DNA of 54,166 nucleotides from Candidatus Kryptoniota bacterium (GCA_024641705.1 JAHECO010000024.1:1-54166); one strand, 5' to 3'. Positions 1 through 11,821 are shown, counted from the first letter of the stretch. Notes: generated by a model from the letters alone, not told the origin. Numbers and translations: made by a program.

Positions 1-120
1 CTCAAACGTGATTTGATCGGCATTTGTGCGTGGTCGATCGGTACTATTTACGCTGCCAAAATGGCAAAACGGATGCTCATTTAGTTCGTCAGTGATGCTC
101 ATTTAATTCGCCCGCGTACA
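1..120. mobile_element. Probable right end of an IS21-family insertion sequence
   Basis: Two near-identical 17-bp direct repeats lie at 72-88 and 94-110 (GATGCTCATTTAGTTCG and GATGCTCATTTAATTCG), 22 bp apart. The sequence ends at 111-120 with CCCGCGTACA. Read from the other strand, the element would begin TGTACGCGGG and then carry repeated 'aaatgagcatc' motifs. Multiple internal 'TGAGCATC' repeats behind a TG-starting terminus are typical of IS21-family ends; that is family knowledge. No istA/istB gene is visible because the window starts here, so the element itself lies outside. The other terminus and target duplication cannot be checked. Confidence 0.45.
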
Positions 121-175
121 GTACAAATCACCCTGAGAAATTTAGTCCTATTGAAAAATTTTGTGGGTCGGATAC

Positions 176-203
176 TTGACTTTAATTTCCAGATTAGTAT
201 ATT
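176..203 (+). promoter_or_regulatory. Sigma70-type promoter of the metYX riboswitch transcript
   Basis: A -35 box TTGACT at 176-181 is followed after 16 bp by a -10 box TATATT at 198-203. Transcription would start about 30 bp upstream of the S-box aptamer, which is the expected layout. The match is close to the general bacterial consensus. Many Bacteroidota use a different consensus, so this is a prediction from sequence only. Confidence 0.55.
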
Positions 204-232
204 GAAGAAGTTCTTTTAAAGAGTTTATCGAA

Positions 233-420
233 TTCATCAAGAACCGCTCAGACATCGGATGATGTAACATGCGGTTTCCCGAACCTCCGGTTCGGGAAAG
301 GGTGGAGGGAACAGGCCCAACGAAACCCTGGCAACCGCCCCGACAAATGTCGGGGGTCCGGTGCCAATTCCTGCCCGTACCCGTCTAAGGTTCATAGACG
401 GGATGCACGGGAAAGATGAG
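233..420 (+). ncRNA. SAM-I (S-box) riboswitch with enlarged P1-P2 junction
   Basis: The conserved S-box core is present: GGTGGAGGGA (301-310), AGGCCCAACGAAACC (313-327), GGCAACC (330-336) and GGTGCCAATTCC (360-371). A hairpin arm (about 381-409) and the closing strand GATGAG (415-420) follow. The closing strand can pair with TTCATC at 233-238 to form P1, and AAGA follows P1 as usual. Between P1 and the core there are about 55 extra bases that fold into two hairpins: 243-247 with 271-275, containing an inner stem 252-256/261-265, and a 10-bp stem 275-284/290-299. In ordinary S-boxes this junction is only a few bases. The ligand is inferred as S-adenosylmethionine, fitting repression of the downstream methionine genes metY and metX. 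Confidence 0.9.
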
Positions 421-431
421 CCAAGAATCGG

Positions 432-476
432 AACCTCTTCTTGCCATCATTCTCAGTGCACGAAGAGGTTTTTTTT
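432..476 (+). terminator. Rho-independent terminator of the SAM riboswitch expression platform
   Basis: AACCTCTTC (432-440) pairs perfectly with GAAGAGGTT (462-470) and is followed by a run of T (469-476). It lies just behind the aptamer and about 107 bases before the metY start, so it is the likely SAM-controlled transcription attenuator. The loop is long (21 bases). A competing anti-terminator is expected from the family but was not resolved here. Confidence 0.8.
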
Positions 477-582
477 ATCCCCGGCGGAAGAGCGGATCGC
501 GACCGGGGCGGCTCGAAAGAGCGCATGACTGCGAACAGTTTTCTTATTGGCAATCTCAGAAAAAACAAAAGAGGAGAAATAG

Positions 583-3050
<2,468 letters not shown>

Positions 3051-3116
3051 CGGAGGGTAACCGTTTGTGCAGAACGGAGCCGGGGGTAAACTTTTTGCGC
3101 GTGTGTCCCACTATCG

Positions 3117-3145
3117 TTGCAATTCTTGCGGCGTTATGTTAAAAT
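3117..3145 (+). promoter_or_regulatory. Promoter of the two-component/gltX/glnS gene string
   Basis: TTGCAA at 3117-3122 and TAAAAT at 3140-3145 are separated by 17 bp. The predicted transcription start lies about 15-20 bases before the ATG at 3169, leaving a very short leader with no clear Shine-Dalgarno sequence. It is the only good promoter-like element in the metX-kinase gap. Confidence 0.45.
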
Positions 3146-3168
3146 ATTTTTCGACACTTGCGTGAATA

Positions 3169-4713
3169 ATGCACATCCTTCTGGTAGACGACGACCCCGA
3201 AAATAGTGTTGCCCTTGCCGACATTCTCAAAGCCGAGGGGTATTCGGTAGAGACAGCTTCCGACGGCTACGAGGCGCTCGACGTGATCCGTACGAACAAG
3301 TTCGATGCGGTCATCTCGGATGCCCTGATGCCCCGTATGGATGGATTCGTGCTCTGCCGGACGATCCGGTCTGAAGGCGCATACAAAGACCTGCCGGTCA
3401 TCATTCTTACCGGAGAATACACCGGCCCGGCAGACGAACAATTCGCCGTGAGCGTCGGTGCCACGCGCGTATTAAGGAAGACCGGCAACGCGGACGAACT
3501 TCTCCACTCCATTCGCGACCTGGGGAACGGACAGACAGTGCAGAAGAAGGCTCCCCCAAGACCCTTCGCGCTCGAAGAGGGGGAATATCTAAAAGGGTAC
3601 AATTCTATCCTGTTCCGAAGGCTCGAGTCGAAGATGGCCGAACTCGAAAATGTCAACAAGAAGCTGCTCGAGAGGAATGCCCAGCTCGAACACGAGCGCA
3701 GGAAGTACAGGCAATTGTTTGTCTCTGCGAACGACGGGATACTTCTTGTAAACCAGGTCACCCACGAGATTTCGGAATCGAATATACACGCGCGGAAGAT
3801 TCTACATCTCACCGACAAAGCCATTTCTCAGAAGAAGATCCAGGAATTGAAACCGTTCGGCGAGCTGTTGCACGAGAAGATTACGCGCGGCGAGTCAGTC
3901 CAGTTTGAGAGCTCTTATGAATCCGGGAACTCCAGAACGATACTCGACATAAGCGGCTCGCCGGTGGGGACCGAAGATAGCCTGTACCTGATCATCATAA
4001 GGAACGTGACGAGACGCAAGGAGTGGCTGGAGCGCTTCATAGCTCTCGACAAGCTCCGCGCACTCGGCCGGCTTTCACACGGGCTCGTTCACGAGATAAG
4101 GAACCCGCTCAACGTCGTCTCGGTCAATCTCCAGTATCTTGACCGCAGCTTCGAAGAGGGGTCGGGCGAAAGGAAATTCACCAGACCCGCTCTCGACGGC
4201 GTCAACGCTATCGAGAAAGTAATAAGAGAGACCATGAACTTCGCCCAGCCGCAGGCCCCGGCGAAGACAAAGCTCAGGCTGGGAGGTATCCTCAACGAAA
4301 TTGCCGGGTTGGCCAGGACATCGCTCCAAAAAGCGAAGATTACGCTCTCTGTCGAGCGGGCGGAGACAGACGATACGATCTTTGCCGACAAATCCCAGAT
4401 ACTCCACGCACTTCTCAACATAGTGGAGAATGCCATAGAGGCAATGACAAGCGGCGGGAAGCTGCTGTTCAGGCTGGAAGATTCGGCGGGCGGCAATGAG
4501 ATCCTTCTCAAGGTTGTCGACACCGGCATAGGCATGGACGAAGACGTGTCCAAACTCGCGATCGAGCCTTTCTTCACGACCAAGGAAGGCGCGACCGGAA
4601 TGGGCCTGTCTATCTCGAACCGCCTGTTCGAACTCAACGACGCAGTGCTGAGCTACGAGACAAAGGCCGGCGCCGGCACGACCGTCATGGTCCGTTTCCA
4701 GCGGGCGAGGTAG
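3169..4713 (+). CDS. Hybrid sensor histidine kinase: receiver-PAS-HisKA-HATPase
   Basis: This 514-residue soluble kinase has an N-terminal receiver domain (about 1-115; phospho-acceptor D51 in ISDALMP; acidic pair in LLVDDDP). A coiled coil (about 145-180) and a PAS-like sensor domain (about 180-290) follow. The HisKA helix has phospho-histidine H308 in LVHEIRNPLN. The HATPase_c domain runs to the end, with the N box (NIVENAIEA) and G boxes (DTGIGMDE, GATGMGLS). There is no transmembrane segment or signal peptide, so it senses a cytoplasmic cue. Having the receiver at the N-terminus suggests that it is itself a phosphorylation target. The sigma54 regulator starts 2 bp after it and is its obvious partner. 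The signal is unknown. Confidence 0.85.
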   Translation: MHILLVDDDPENSVALADILKAEGYSVETASDGYEALDVIRTNKFDAVISDALMPRMDGFVLCRTIRSEGAYKDLPVIILTGEYTGPADEQFAVSVGATRVLRKTGNADELLHSIRDLGNGQTVQKKAPPRPFALEEGEYLKGYNSILFRRLESKMAELENVNKKLLERNAQLEHERRKYRQLFVSANDGILLVNQVTHEISESNIHARKILHLTDKAISQKKIQELKPFGELLHEKITRGESVQFESSYESGNSRTILDISGSPVGTEDSLYLIIIRNVTRRKEWLERFIALDKLRALGRLSHGLVHEIRNPLNVVSVNLQYLDRSFEEGSGERKFTRPALDGVNAIEKVIRETMNFAQPQAPAKTKLRLGGILNEIAGLARTSLQKAKITLSVERAETDDTIFADKSQILHALLNIVENAIEAMTSGGKLLFRLEDSAGGNEILLKVVDTGIGMDEDVSKLAIEPFFTTKEGATGMGLSISNRLFELNDAVLSYETKAGAGTTVMVRFQRAR

Positions 4714-4715
4714 AA

Positions 4716-6131
4716 ATGAGCAGCAAACTCCTGATCGTCGACGATGACGAGCTGCTGAATAACTCGTTGAATGCCGTCCTGACGAGGAGCGGATATGATG
4801 TCGTTTCGGTCATGATGGGTGAAGAGGCAATCCAGCAGATCACGGACTTCCAACCGGATATCGTGTTGCTCGACCTATTTCTCGGTTCCATGACGGGGCT
4901 CGATATCCTCCAGAAGCTGCGCGCCGAGAACAACGACACCCCCGTAATCCTGATCACCGCGTTTTCGGATGTGAGCAGTGCAGTCCGCGCGATAAAGCTC
5001 GGAGCCGAAGACTTCGTCCTCAAGCCGCTCGATCTCGAGCAGCTCGAGATCCTCATCAACAAGACTCTCAACAGGAAGAACCTGGAGAGGAGGTACGAGC
5101 TACTCAAAGACGAGATGCAGCAGAAATTCGGGCCGTATGCAATCGTCGGGAAGAGCGAGAATCTCAAGAAGGTTGTGCACACCGCCGAGAGGCTCGCTCA
5201 TGCCGACACTACTGTCCTCATCATAGGTGAAAGCGGGTCGGGCAAGGAGCTCATAGCGCGCCTCATCCACGAGAAGAGCGAGCGGTTGGACGGACCGTTC
5301 ATTTCGATAAACTGCGGCGCGATCCCTAAGGAGCTAGCCGAGAGCGAACTATTCGGCTACGAGAAAGGCGCTTTCACGGGCGCGATGGACAAGATGAGAC
5401 AGGGGAAGTTCGAGCTCGCCAGCAGGGGAACGATCCTTCTCGATGAAGTCGGCGAACTTACACAGGAGCTGCAGGTCAAGCTTCTCAGAGTGCTGGAGAC
5501 GAAAAGGTTCTACAGGCTCGGCGGGTCGAAGGAAATCTCCGTCGATGTAAGAATCATCGCTGCGACCAACAAGAACTTGAAGGCGGCGGTGGAGAAGGGA
5601 ACTTTCAGGGAAGACCTGTTCTACCGTCTCAACATTGCTCAACTCCACGTACCATCTCTGAGAGAGAGGGTGGAAGACGTCGCTCTCCTGGCGAACACTT
5701 TCCTGGACGAATTCAACAAGAAGTTCGGAAAGTCGATCAAGGGTTTCACTCCGGATGCCGTCAAGGTGCTGGAGAAATACTCATGGCCCGGGAACGTGCG
5801 CGAGTTGAAGAACGCCGTGGAGCGCGTCGCCCTTCTGGAAACCGATACCGTCGTGAAGCCTGAGCACCTCGGCTTCCTCAGCTATCATCCGGGATTCAAT
5901 TCCAACAAGACGCTGGAGGACAAGACCGTCGTCGCGGTGCCGAGTCGCGGGATAAAGATGGACGAAATAATGCGAGAGGCGATCATTCAAACTCTCGACC
6001 TTACGGGAGGCAACCAGATACAGGCTGCCAAGATACTCGGACTGACGAGGTCGCGCCTCCGCTACCGGATGCAGCAGTTGAAGATCAAGTACGAGCCAAA
6101 GAAGGAAGCGTCCGAAGGACATCAGGAATGA
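4716..6131 (+). CDS. NtrC-family sigma54-dependent response regulator
   Basis: The 471 residues form three domains. The receiver (about 1-120) has phospho-acceptor D53 in VLLDLFLG and conserved K103 in VLKPLD. The AAA+ sigma54 activator domain (about 140-385) has Walker A GESGSGKE at 171-178, the sigma54-contacting loop GAFTGA at 218-223, Walker B ILLDEVGEL, and an arginine finger region in FREDLFYRLN. The C-terminal Fis-type HTH (about 420-462) reads GGNQIQAAKILGLTRSRLR. It activates transcription from sigma54 promoters after phosphorylation, presumably by the kinase encoded just upstream. The last four bases overlap the gltX start, so the regulator and gltX are coupled. Target genes are unknown; no clear -24/-12 promoter was recognised. 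Confidence 0.9.
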   Translation: MSSKLLIVDDDELLNNSLNAVLTRSGYDVVSVMMGEEAIQQITDFQPDIVLLDLFLGSMTGLDILQKLRAENNDTPVILITAFSDVSSAVRAIKLGAEDFVLKPLDLEQLEILINKTLNRKNLERRYELLKDEMQQKFGPYAIVGKSENLKKVVHTAERLAHADTTVLIIGESGSGKELIARLIHEKSERLDGPFISINCGAIPKELAESELFGYEKGAFTGAMDKMRQGKFELASRGTILLDEVGELTQELQVKLLRVLETKRFYRLGGSKEISVDVRIIAATNKNLKAAVEKGTFREDLFYRLNIAQLHVPSLRERVEDVALLANTFLDEFNKKFGKSIKGFTPDAVKVLEKYSWPGNVRELKNAVERVALLETDTVVKPEHLGFLSYHPGFNSNKTLEDKTVVAVPSRGIKMDEIMREAIIQTLDLTGGNQIQAAKILGLTRSRLRYRMQQLKIKYEPKKEASEGHQE

Positions 6132-7582
6132 CTTCCGGCACGGTCAGGGTGCGCTTCGCACCCAGCCCAACGGGGTTTCTACATGTGGGCGGGCTCAGGA
6201 CGGCACTTTTCAATTTCCTCTTCGCAAGGAATACGGGCGGAAAGTTTATCCTTCGCATCGAGGACACCGATCGGGCGCGCTACGTAGAAGGGGCGGTTCA
6301 GAATTTAATAAACACGCTCAAGTGGTCGGGACTCGATTATGACGAGGGACCGGACGCCCCCGGAAACTACGGCCCCTATGTTCAGAGCGAGAGACTCGAC
6401 ATATACCGCAAGCACGTCGACGTCCTTTTAGAGAAGGGAACCGCTTATCGCTGCTTCTGCACGCCGGAGAGACTCGAGTCGATGAGGAAGGAGCAGGAGA
6501 AGAAGAAACTCCAGCCAAAGTACGACAGGACGTGCCTCCGGCTAAGTGCAAAAGAAATCGAAGACAATATTGCGGCGGGTAAACCTTTCGTCGTGAGGTT
6601 AAAAGTCCCCGACGGCGAGACCATCAGATTCTCCGACATCGTCCGGGGCGACGTCGAGTTCATGAGCGAGCGCGTCGACGACCAGGTGCTCCTGAAGTCC
6701 GACAGTTTCCCGACTTACCACCTTGCGAACGTTGTCGACGACCATCTTATGGAGATCTCACACGTCATCCGCGGAGAAGAATGGCTCTCCAGCACTCCCA
6801 AACATGTCCTCCTCTACGAGGCATTCGGCTGGAAGTTGCCGAAATTCGCCCATTTGCCGCTCCTTTTGAACCCTGACAAGTCGAAGCTCAGCAAGCGGCA
6901 GGGAGACGTCGCCGTTGAAGACTATCGCGACAAGGGCTACCTTAAGGAAGCGCTCGTCAATTTCATTGCGCTGCTGGGCTGGAACCCGGGGGACGACCGC
7001 GAGATTTTTTCGCTGGAAGAGCTTGGGAAGGGGTTTTCACTCGAGAAGGTCAACAAGTCGGGCGCGGTGTTCAACGTCGAGAAACTGAACTGGCTCAACT
7101 TCCAGCATCTCCGAAGAAAGCCCGACGGCAATGTCCTGTCAATGTTGAAGGATCATCTTGCGAAAACGGGCATAGGCTCGACCCGATACAGCGATGCCTA
7201 CCTTCTCGAAGTGATTGCGGCGATGCGCGAGCGCGTCAGCTTCATCAAAGACTTCACCGAAAAGAGTCCGTATTTCTTCCTGCCGCCGAATGAGTACGAC
7301 CCGGCCGTCGTGAAGAAGAGATGGAAACCGCAGTCGGCAGAGTATTTGAAAAAGCTGGGCGATGAGTTCTTGAAACTAGAGAATCCTCAGAAGCAGGATT
7401 ACGAAAATGCGCTCCACAGGACCGCGGAGTCGTTGAATGTGGGAAATAGTGAGCTGATCCATCCGTTAAGACTCGCAGTTTCGGGAATGGGAGAAGGGCC
7501 CGGGCTTTTCGACATTGTATCCGTGATAGGAAAAGAAGAAACGATCACGAGGATTAATTCCGCGATCGAGAGAATTAAATAG
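6128..7582 (+). CDS. gltX: Glutamyl-tRNA synthetase
   Basis: This 484-residue class Ic aminoacyl-tRNA synthetase charges tRNA-Glu in the cytoplasm. The HIGH-type motif is in [20 protein letters not shown] near the N-terminus, and the KMSKS-type motif is KLSKR at 253-257. The family hallmark [12 protein letters not shown] is present. Length is normal. The ATG overlaps the stop of the sigma54 regulator (ATGA). glnS follows 5 bp later, which means this enzyme need not mischarge tRNA-Gln. Confidence 0.95.
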   Translation: MTSGTVRVRFAPSPTGFLHVGGLRTALFNFLFARNTGGKFILRIEDTDRARYVEGAVQNLINTLKWSGLDYDEGPDAPGNYGPYVQSERLDIYRKHVDVLLEKGTAYRCFCTPERLESMRKEQEKKKLQPKYDRTCLRLSAKEIEDNIAAGKPFVVRLKVPDGETIRFSDIVRGDVEFMSERVDDQVLLKSDSFPTYHLANVVDDHLMEISHVIRGEEWLSSTPKHVLLYEAFGWKLPKFAHLPLLLNPDKSKLSKRQGDVAVEDYRDKGYLKEALVNFIALLGWNPGDDREIFSLEELGKGFSLEKVNKSGAVFNVEKLNWLNFQHLRRKPDGNVLSMLKDHLAKTGIGSTRYSDAYLLEVIAAMRERVSFIKDFTEKSPYFFLPPNEYDPAVVKKRWKPQSAEYLKKLGDEFLKLENPQKQDYENALHRTAESLNVGNSELIHPLRLAVSGMGEGPGLFDIVSVIGKEETITRINSAIERIK

Positions 7583-7587
7583 TTCAA

Positions 7588-9288
7588 ATGGAAGAGAATA
7601 AGAATAACACGATGGAACAGTCCACCCCGCAAGGCGGGGAGAAGAGGAATTTCATCCGCGATATCATCGACGATGACCTCAAGAACGGGAAATACGAAAC
7701 GGTCCACACCCGCTTCCCTCCTGAGCCCAACGGCTACCTCCATATCGGCCACGCGAAATCGATCTGCCTCAATTTCGGCACGGCGAAAGACTACAAGGGC
7801 CTCTGCAACCTGCGGTTCGACGACACGAACCCGACCAAGGAGGACGTGGAATATGTCGAATCCATCCAGGAAGACATCCGGTGGCTGGGGTTCGACTGGG
7901 AAAACAGGTTGTACTACGCTTCCGATTATTTTGAGAGGCTGTACGAATACGCCATTATCCTGATAAAGAAAGGGAAGGCGTACGTCGACGATCTGAACGC
8001 CGATGAGATCCGGCAGCACAGGGGAACGCTGACGGAGCCCGGCAAAGACAGCCCATACCGGAACCGTTCCGTCGAAGAGAGCCTAGACCTGTTCGAAAGA
8101 ATGAGGAAGGGCGAATTCCCTGACGGCTCGAAGACGCTTCGCGCTAAAGTCGACATGTCGTCCCCGAACATAAACATGCGCGACCCCGTTATGTACCGCA
8201 TCCTTCACGCGACGCACCACCGCACCGCTGATAAGTGGTGCATTTATCCGATGTACGACTGGGCGCACGGGCAGTCGGATTCGATAGAGGGAATTACTCA
8301 CTCCATCTGCACTTTGGAATTTGAGGATCATCGCCCGCTTTACAACTGGTTTGTGGAACAGCTGGAGATATTTCATCCTCGTCAGATCGAGTTCGCACGA
8401 CTGAATCTGACCTACACGGTGATGAGCAAGCGGAGACTTCTCCAGCTCGTTCAGGAAGGGCACGTGGAAGGCTGGAACGATCCGAGGATGCCGAGTATTT
8501 CTGGACTCCGGAGGCGCGGATATACGCCGGAGTCGATCAGGCTTTTCGCCGACCGCATCGGAGTTTCGAAGGCCGACAGCGTGATAGATGTCTCGGTGTT
8601 GGAGGATTGCCTCAGAGCGGATCTGAACAAGCGCGCTCAGCGTGTCATGGCCGTGCTTCACCCGGTTAAGCTCGTCATCGAGAATTATCCTGACGGGCAG
8701 GTCGAGGAGCTCGAGGCGGTCAACAATCCGGAAGACGAGTCGATGGGAACCCGTAAGATCCCCTTTTCGAAGGTGCTCTACATCGAACAGGACGATTTCA
8801 GAGAAGATCCGCCAAAGAAGTATTTCAGGTTATCGCCGGGTGCGGAGGTGAGACTCCGTTACGCGTACATTATCAAGTGCACCGGTGTCGTCAAAGACCC
8901 GAAGACGGGAGCGATCACCGAGTTGAAGTGTACTTACGACCCCGACACGAAGAGCGGCTCGCCGGCGAGCCAGCGGAAGGTGAAGGGGACTATTCACTGG
9001 GTGTCAGCACAGCACGCGGTCGAGGCAGAGGCGAGAGTCTATGACAGACTTTTCAATGTCCCCGACCCGAGCGGCGAGAAGTGGAAGGAGTCGATCAACC
9101 CGAATTCTCTGGAAGTGGTAAAGGGTTGCAAGCTGGAACCGGGATTGGCAAGCGCCAAGCCGCAGGACCGTTTCCAGTTCGAGCGGCTCGGCTACTACTG
9201 CGTCGACGATGATTCCACCGAAGGTAATCTTGTCTTCAACCGGACGGTGACTCTCCGGGATACCTGGGCGAAGATAGAAAAAGGATAG
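7588..9288 (+). CDS. glnS: Glutaminyl-tRNA synthetase
   Basis: This 566-residue class Ic synthetase charges tRNA-Gln directly. The HIGH region is [20 protein letters not shown] (about residues 42-61) and the KMSKS-type motif is VMSKRRL from residue 278. The GlnRS-type [11 protein letters not shown], the C-terminal anticodon-binding beta-barrels (about 350-560) and the usual 550-570 residue length are all present. It follows gltX with a 5-bp gap and no evident Shine-Dalgarno sequence. GlnRS is patchy in bacteria and generally thought to have spread by transfer. Its position directly behind its paralogue gltX is compact and uncommon in my experience of bacterial genomes. Confidence 0.95.
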   Translation: MEENKNNTMEQSTPQGGEKRNFIRDIIDDDLKNGKYETVHTRFPPEPNGYLHIGHAKSICLNFGTAKDYKGLCNLRFDDTNPTKEDVEYVESIQEDIRWLGFDWENRLYYASDYFERLYEYAIILIKKGKAYVDDLNADEIRQHRGTLTEPGKDSPYRNRSVEESLDLFERMRKGEFPDGSKTLRAKVDMSSPNINMRDPVMYRILHATHHRTADKWCIYPMYDWAHGQSDSIEGITHSICTLEFEDHRPLYNWFVEQLEIFHPRQIEFARLNLTYTVMSKRRLLQLVQEGHVEGWNDPRMPSISGLRRRGYTPESIRLFADRIGVSKADSVIDVSVLEDCLRADLNKRAQRVMAVLHPVKLVIENYPDGQVEELEAVNNPEDESMGTRKIPFSKVLYIEQDDFREDPPKKYFRLSPGAEVRLRYAYIIKCTGVVKDPKTGAITELKCTYDPDTKSGSPASQRKVKGTIHWVSAQHAVEAEARVYDRLFNVPDPSGEKWKESINPNSLEVVKGCKLEPGLASAKPQDRFQFERLGYYCVDDDSTEGNLVFNRTVTLRDTWAKIEKG

Positions 9289-9327
9289 CATCTCCGCCAG
9301 GATGGTTCACTCAGGCAGCCTATTCAA

Positions 9328-9463
9328 GGCCGAGGCTGTCCAGAAAGTCTTGTCTGTCATGCTGAACGAAGTGAAGCATCCATTTTTCAGAACGAATAAG
9401 TGGATTCTTCAGTCGCTCCGCTCCTTCAGAATGACATTTTCCTTGTTTTGGGACAACCTCGCC
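9328..9463. repeat. Nested palindromic dispersed repeat
   Basis: The outer arms GGCCGAGGCTGTCC (9328-9341) and GGACAACCTCGCC (9451-9463) are near-complementary. Inside them, TGTCATGCTGAACGAAGTGA (from 9355) pairs with the complement of the stretch ending CTTCAGAATGACA at 9436. This 'gtcat-ctgaacgaagtgaag' palindrome is a widespread non-coding repeat type of bacterial genomes. It fills the glnS-comM gap (9289-9656), which holds no convincing gene. A short open frame at 9302-9484 is only the repeat read through. Confidence 0.7.
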
Positions 9464-9563
9464 AGGATGGGGTCGGGTTTTTAGAAAGCCAGCTCTTCTA
9501 GGCTTGCTTCTAACCTCATCGGGGACGATTCCATCGATGGTGGCCTGCCCGAATTTCTTTCCT

Positions 9564-9591
9564 TTGTCTTATCCTTTGCTTAAAATATAGT
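9564..9591 (+). promoter_or_regulatory. Candidate promoter of comM
   Basis: TTGTCT at 9564-9569 and TATAGT at 9586-9591 are spaced by 16 bp, 66 bp before the preferred comM start. The match is moderate and this is a prediction only. Confidence 0.35.
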
Positions 9592-9656
9592 GCAGACCGG
9601 GGCGGATAGCGTCCGGCGTGCCTGTAATAGTCGGAAACAAATGTCGGGGGGACATC

Positions 9657-11201
9657 ATGCTTTCGCACGTTATAAGCGCGGCAACTTACGGCGTCAACGC
9701 GTTCATGGTTGAGATAGAGACGAACGTCGGCGGCGGGCTTTTTGCCTGGTGGATGGTCGGGCTGCCGGATAATGCGGTCAAGGAAAGCCGCGAGCGAGTC
9801 CTGACCGCCATAAAGAATTCTAACCTCAAATATCCCGGTCACCAGATCGTGATCAATCTCGCCCCCGCAGATATAAGGAAAGAAGGGAGCGCGTTCGACC
9901 TCCCGATTGCGGTGAGCATTCTCGCGGCCGCGGGGACGATCGACCAGACCGATCTCGGAAGATTCGTCGTTCTCGGAGAGCTCGCTCTCGACGGCTCGGT
10001 AAGGCCGGTACACGGCGTGCTGCCGATAGCGGTCGAGGCGAGAGACAGGGGAATCCCCGCAATGATAATCCCTAAGGGAAACGCGAGGGAGGCGGCGATG
10101 GTCGAAGGGGTCAGCGTTTACCCTGTAGAGACTCTTCTGGAGACTGTTCATCTTCTGGATGGGGAATACAAACTCCTCGAGCCGTTCAGAGTGGACAAGG
10201 AAGAATTGTTCGGTCAGACACAGGCATACCAGTTTGATTTCTCGGATGTAAAAGGTCAGGAGAACGTGAAGCGCGCGCTCGAGGTAGCTGCGGCGGGGGG
10301 ACACAACGTAATCATGATCGGCCCGCCCGGTAGCGGGAAGACGATGCTTGCGAAGCGGCTGCCGACCATTTTGCCTGACATGACTTTCGACGAGGCCTTG
10401 GAAACGACTAAAATACATTCGGTAGCGGGCCTGTTGCCAGCCGATGCAGGGCTTGTCGCGACACGGCCGTTCCGGTCACCGCACCATACTATCTCGGACA
10501 GTGCGCTCGTCGGCGGAGGGACCATTCCTAAGCCGGGAGAAATCTCACTGGCACACCACGGCGTACTCTTCCTCGATGAACTTCCTGAATTTGACCGGAG
10601 CGTCCTGGAAGTTCTCAGGCAGCCGATGGAAGACGGACACGTGACAATAAGCCGGACCAAGCTCTCGATTGACTATCCGTCGATGTTCATGCTCCTTGCC
10701 GCGATGAATCCATGTCCCTGTGGAAATTACGGCAATCCGAACGCGACATGCAGCTGCAACCAGATGCAGATACAGAGGTACATGTCAAAGATCAGCGGCC
10801 CGCTGTTGGACAGGATAGACATACATGTCGAAGTGCCGGCGGTGAAGTACGCCGAGCTTTCGAGCAAGAAGTCCGGCGAGCCATCGTCTGCGGTGAGAGC
10901 GAGAGTGAAGAAAGCCAGAGAAATTCAGAGAGAAAGATTCAAAGGACGAAAGGGTCTCTTCAAGAACGCGGATATGCAGAGCAAGGAGATAAGAGAATTT
11001 TGTCAACCAGATAAAGGCGGAGAGGATTTGTTGAAGCAGGCTATAACAAAACTCGGATTGAGTGCGAGGGCATACGACAGGATACTCAAAGTTGCGAGAA
11101 CAATTGCCGACCTTGCAGGCACGAGCGACATAATGCCGGAACATATAGCTGAGGCGATACAGTACAGAAGCTTGGACAGGCAGTTGTATCTGGAGGGATA
11201 G
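9657..11201 (+). CDS. comM: ComM/YifB-family Mg-chelatase-like AAA+ ATPase
   Basis: This is a full-length family member of 514 residues. An N-terminal ChlI-like domain (about 1-160, starting MLSHVISAATYGVNAF) is followed by the AAA+ Mg-chelatase domain with Walker A GPPGSGKTMLAKRLP (about 221-235) and LFLDELPEF as Walker B. A zinc-knuckle-like CPCG...CSC insert begins at C353, and the Mg_chelatase_C domain runs to the end. ComM is known as a branch-migration helicase that helps integrate incoming DNA during natural transformation. The ATG at 9657 was chosen over 9618 because it has GGGGGGA upstream and gives the family's usual N-terminus. From codon 353 onward the gene is repeated at 17171, 52984 and, in part, 53505. 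Confidence 0.92.
   Translation: MLSHVISAATYGVNAFMVEIETNVGGGLFAWWMVGLPDNAVKESRERVLTAIKNSNLKYPGHQIVINLAPADIRKEGSAFDLPIAVSILAAAGTIDQTDLGRFVVLGELALDGSVRPVHGVLPIAVEARDRGIPAMIIPKGNAREAAMVEGVSVYPVETLLETVHLLDGEYKLLEPFRVDKEELFGQTQAYQFDFSDVKGQENVKRALEVAAAGGHNVIMIGPPGSGKTMLAKRLPTILPDMTFDEALETTKIHSVAGLLPADAGLVATRPFRSPHHTISDSALVGGGTIPKPGEISLAHHGVLFLDELPEFDRSVLEVLRQPMEDGHVTISRTKLSIDYPSMFMLLAAMNPCPCGNYGNPNATCSCNQMQIQRYMSKISGPLLDRIDIHVEVPAVKYAELSSKKSGEPSSAVRARVKKAREIQRERFKGRKGLFKNADMQSKEIREFCQPDKGGEDLLKQAITKLGLSARAYDRILKVARTIADLAGTSDIMPEHIAEAIQYRSLDRQLYLEG
10713..11201 (+). repeat. comM 3'-end repeat, copy 1 (inside full-length comM)
   Basis: This 489-bp stretch (codon 353 to the stop) is the part of comM that recurs, in the same orientation, at 17171-17665, 52984-53472 and, broken, 53505-53787. 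The homology begins exactly at the first cysteine codon of CPCG; upstream sequences of copies 2 and 3 are unrelated to comM. It codes for the end of the AAA+ domain (GPLLDRIDIHVEV) and the Mg_chelatase_C domain. Confidence 0.9.
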
Positions 11202-11357
11202 AGATGCATAAGGTTCTCAACAGAGGACTTGACAAAGCCTCACTTTCTTTCTAGCTTTCTGCGTTCAGGTGGTAAGGGGAAATGAAGACTTCGAAAAAAG
11301 TAGAATCATTGCAGCGAAGTAGTAGTAATTCACCTGTACAGGGAGGTGTGATGCACA

Positions 11358-11672
11358 ATGAAAGCGGGAGCAGGACGTTCGTGCCGTAAATCATTCAAAC
11401 TTAGTTGCGGGGAACTCAGAGTGCTGAGGATGCTCGTTAAAGGACTAAGACGCGGCGAAATTTCAGAACGTCTCAACATCAGTTCGCATACCGTGGATGC
11501 ACATCTGGCGAAGGCATACCGAAAACTCGGGGTGCATAACGAGGCAGCTGCCGTCAGCAAGCTCCTTTCCGAGGGAGTCTTTGGGTTGGTTCACATCCGC
11601 ACTGGCCGCGGCCTCGGCAAAGATGAAAAATCAATGGATCCATCTATTGTGCAGGTAGGGTGCTCGATGTAG
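11358..11672 (+). CDS. Small LuxR/GerE-type helix-turn-helix protein
   Basis: This 104-residue protein consists almost wholly of a LuxR C-terminal HTH: 'LSCGELRVLRMLVKGLRRGEISERLNIS' then SHTVDAHLAKAYRKLGVHN (about residues 13-70). There is no receiver or ligand-binding domain, so it would be an orphan DNA-binding protein. The ATG at 11358 has GGGAGGTGTG 9 bases upstream. It lies 156 bp after comM. A truncated paralogue with the same ribosome binding site and start stands at 53960 behind the last comM copy, so this gene travels with the comM 3' end. Its targets are unknown. Confidence 0.7.
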   Translation: MKAGAGRSCRKSFKLSCGELRVLRMLVKGLRRGEISERLNISSHTVDAHLAKAYRKLGVHNEAAAVSKLLSEGVFGLVHIRTGRGLGKDEKSMDPSIVQVGCSM

Positions 11673-11821
11673 ATTGTGCATGTCGATGCTTCGCGAAAGA
11701 CCTGTTGGAGACCTGCAACGTCGGACCATTATCGGCGCGTGGCCTGTTAGCTGCAAACGGCCGGAATAGAGGTAAGGTAATTTCTCGGGCTGAACCATTT
11801 GTCAGGAAGGAGACAACCATT

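Noticed and set aside
9302-9484. Open frame of 60 codons between glnS and comM
   Set aside because: It is the palindromic dispersed repeat read through; no ribosome binding site or protein-like composition.
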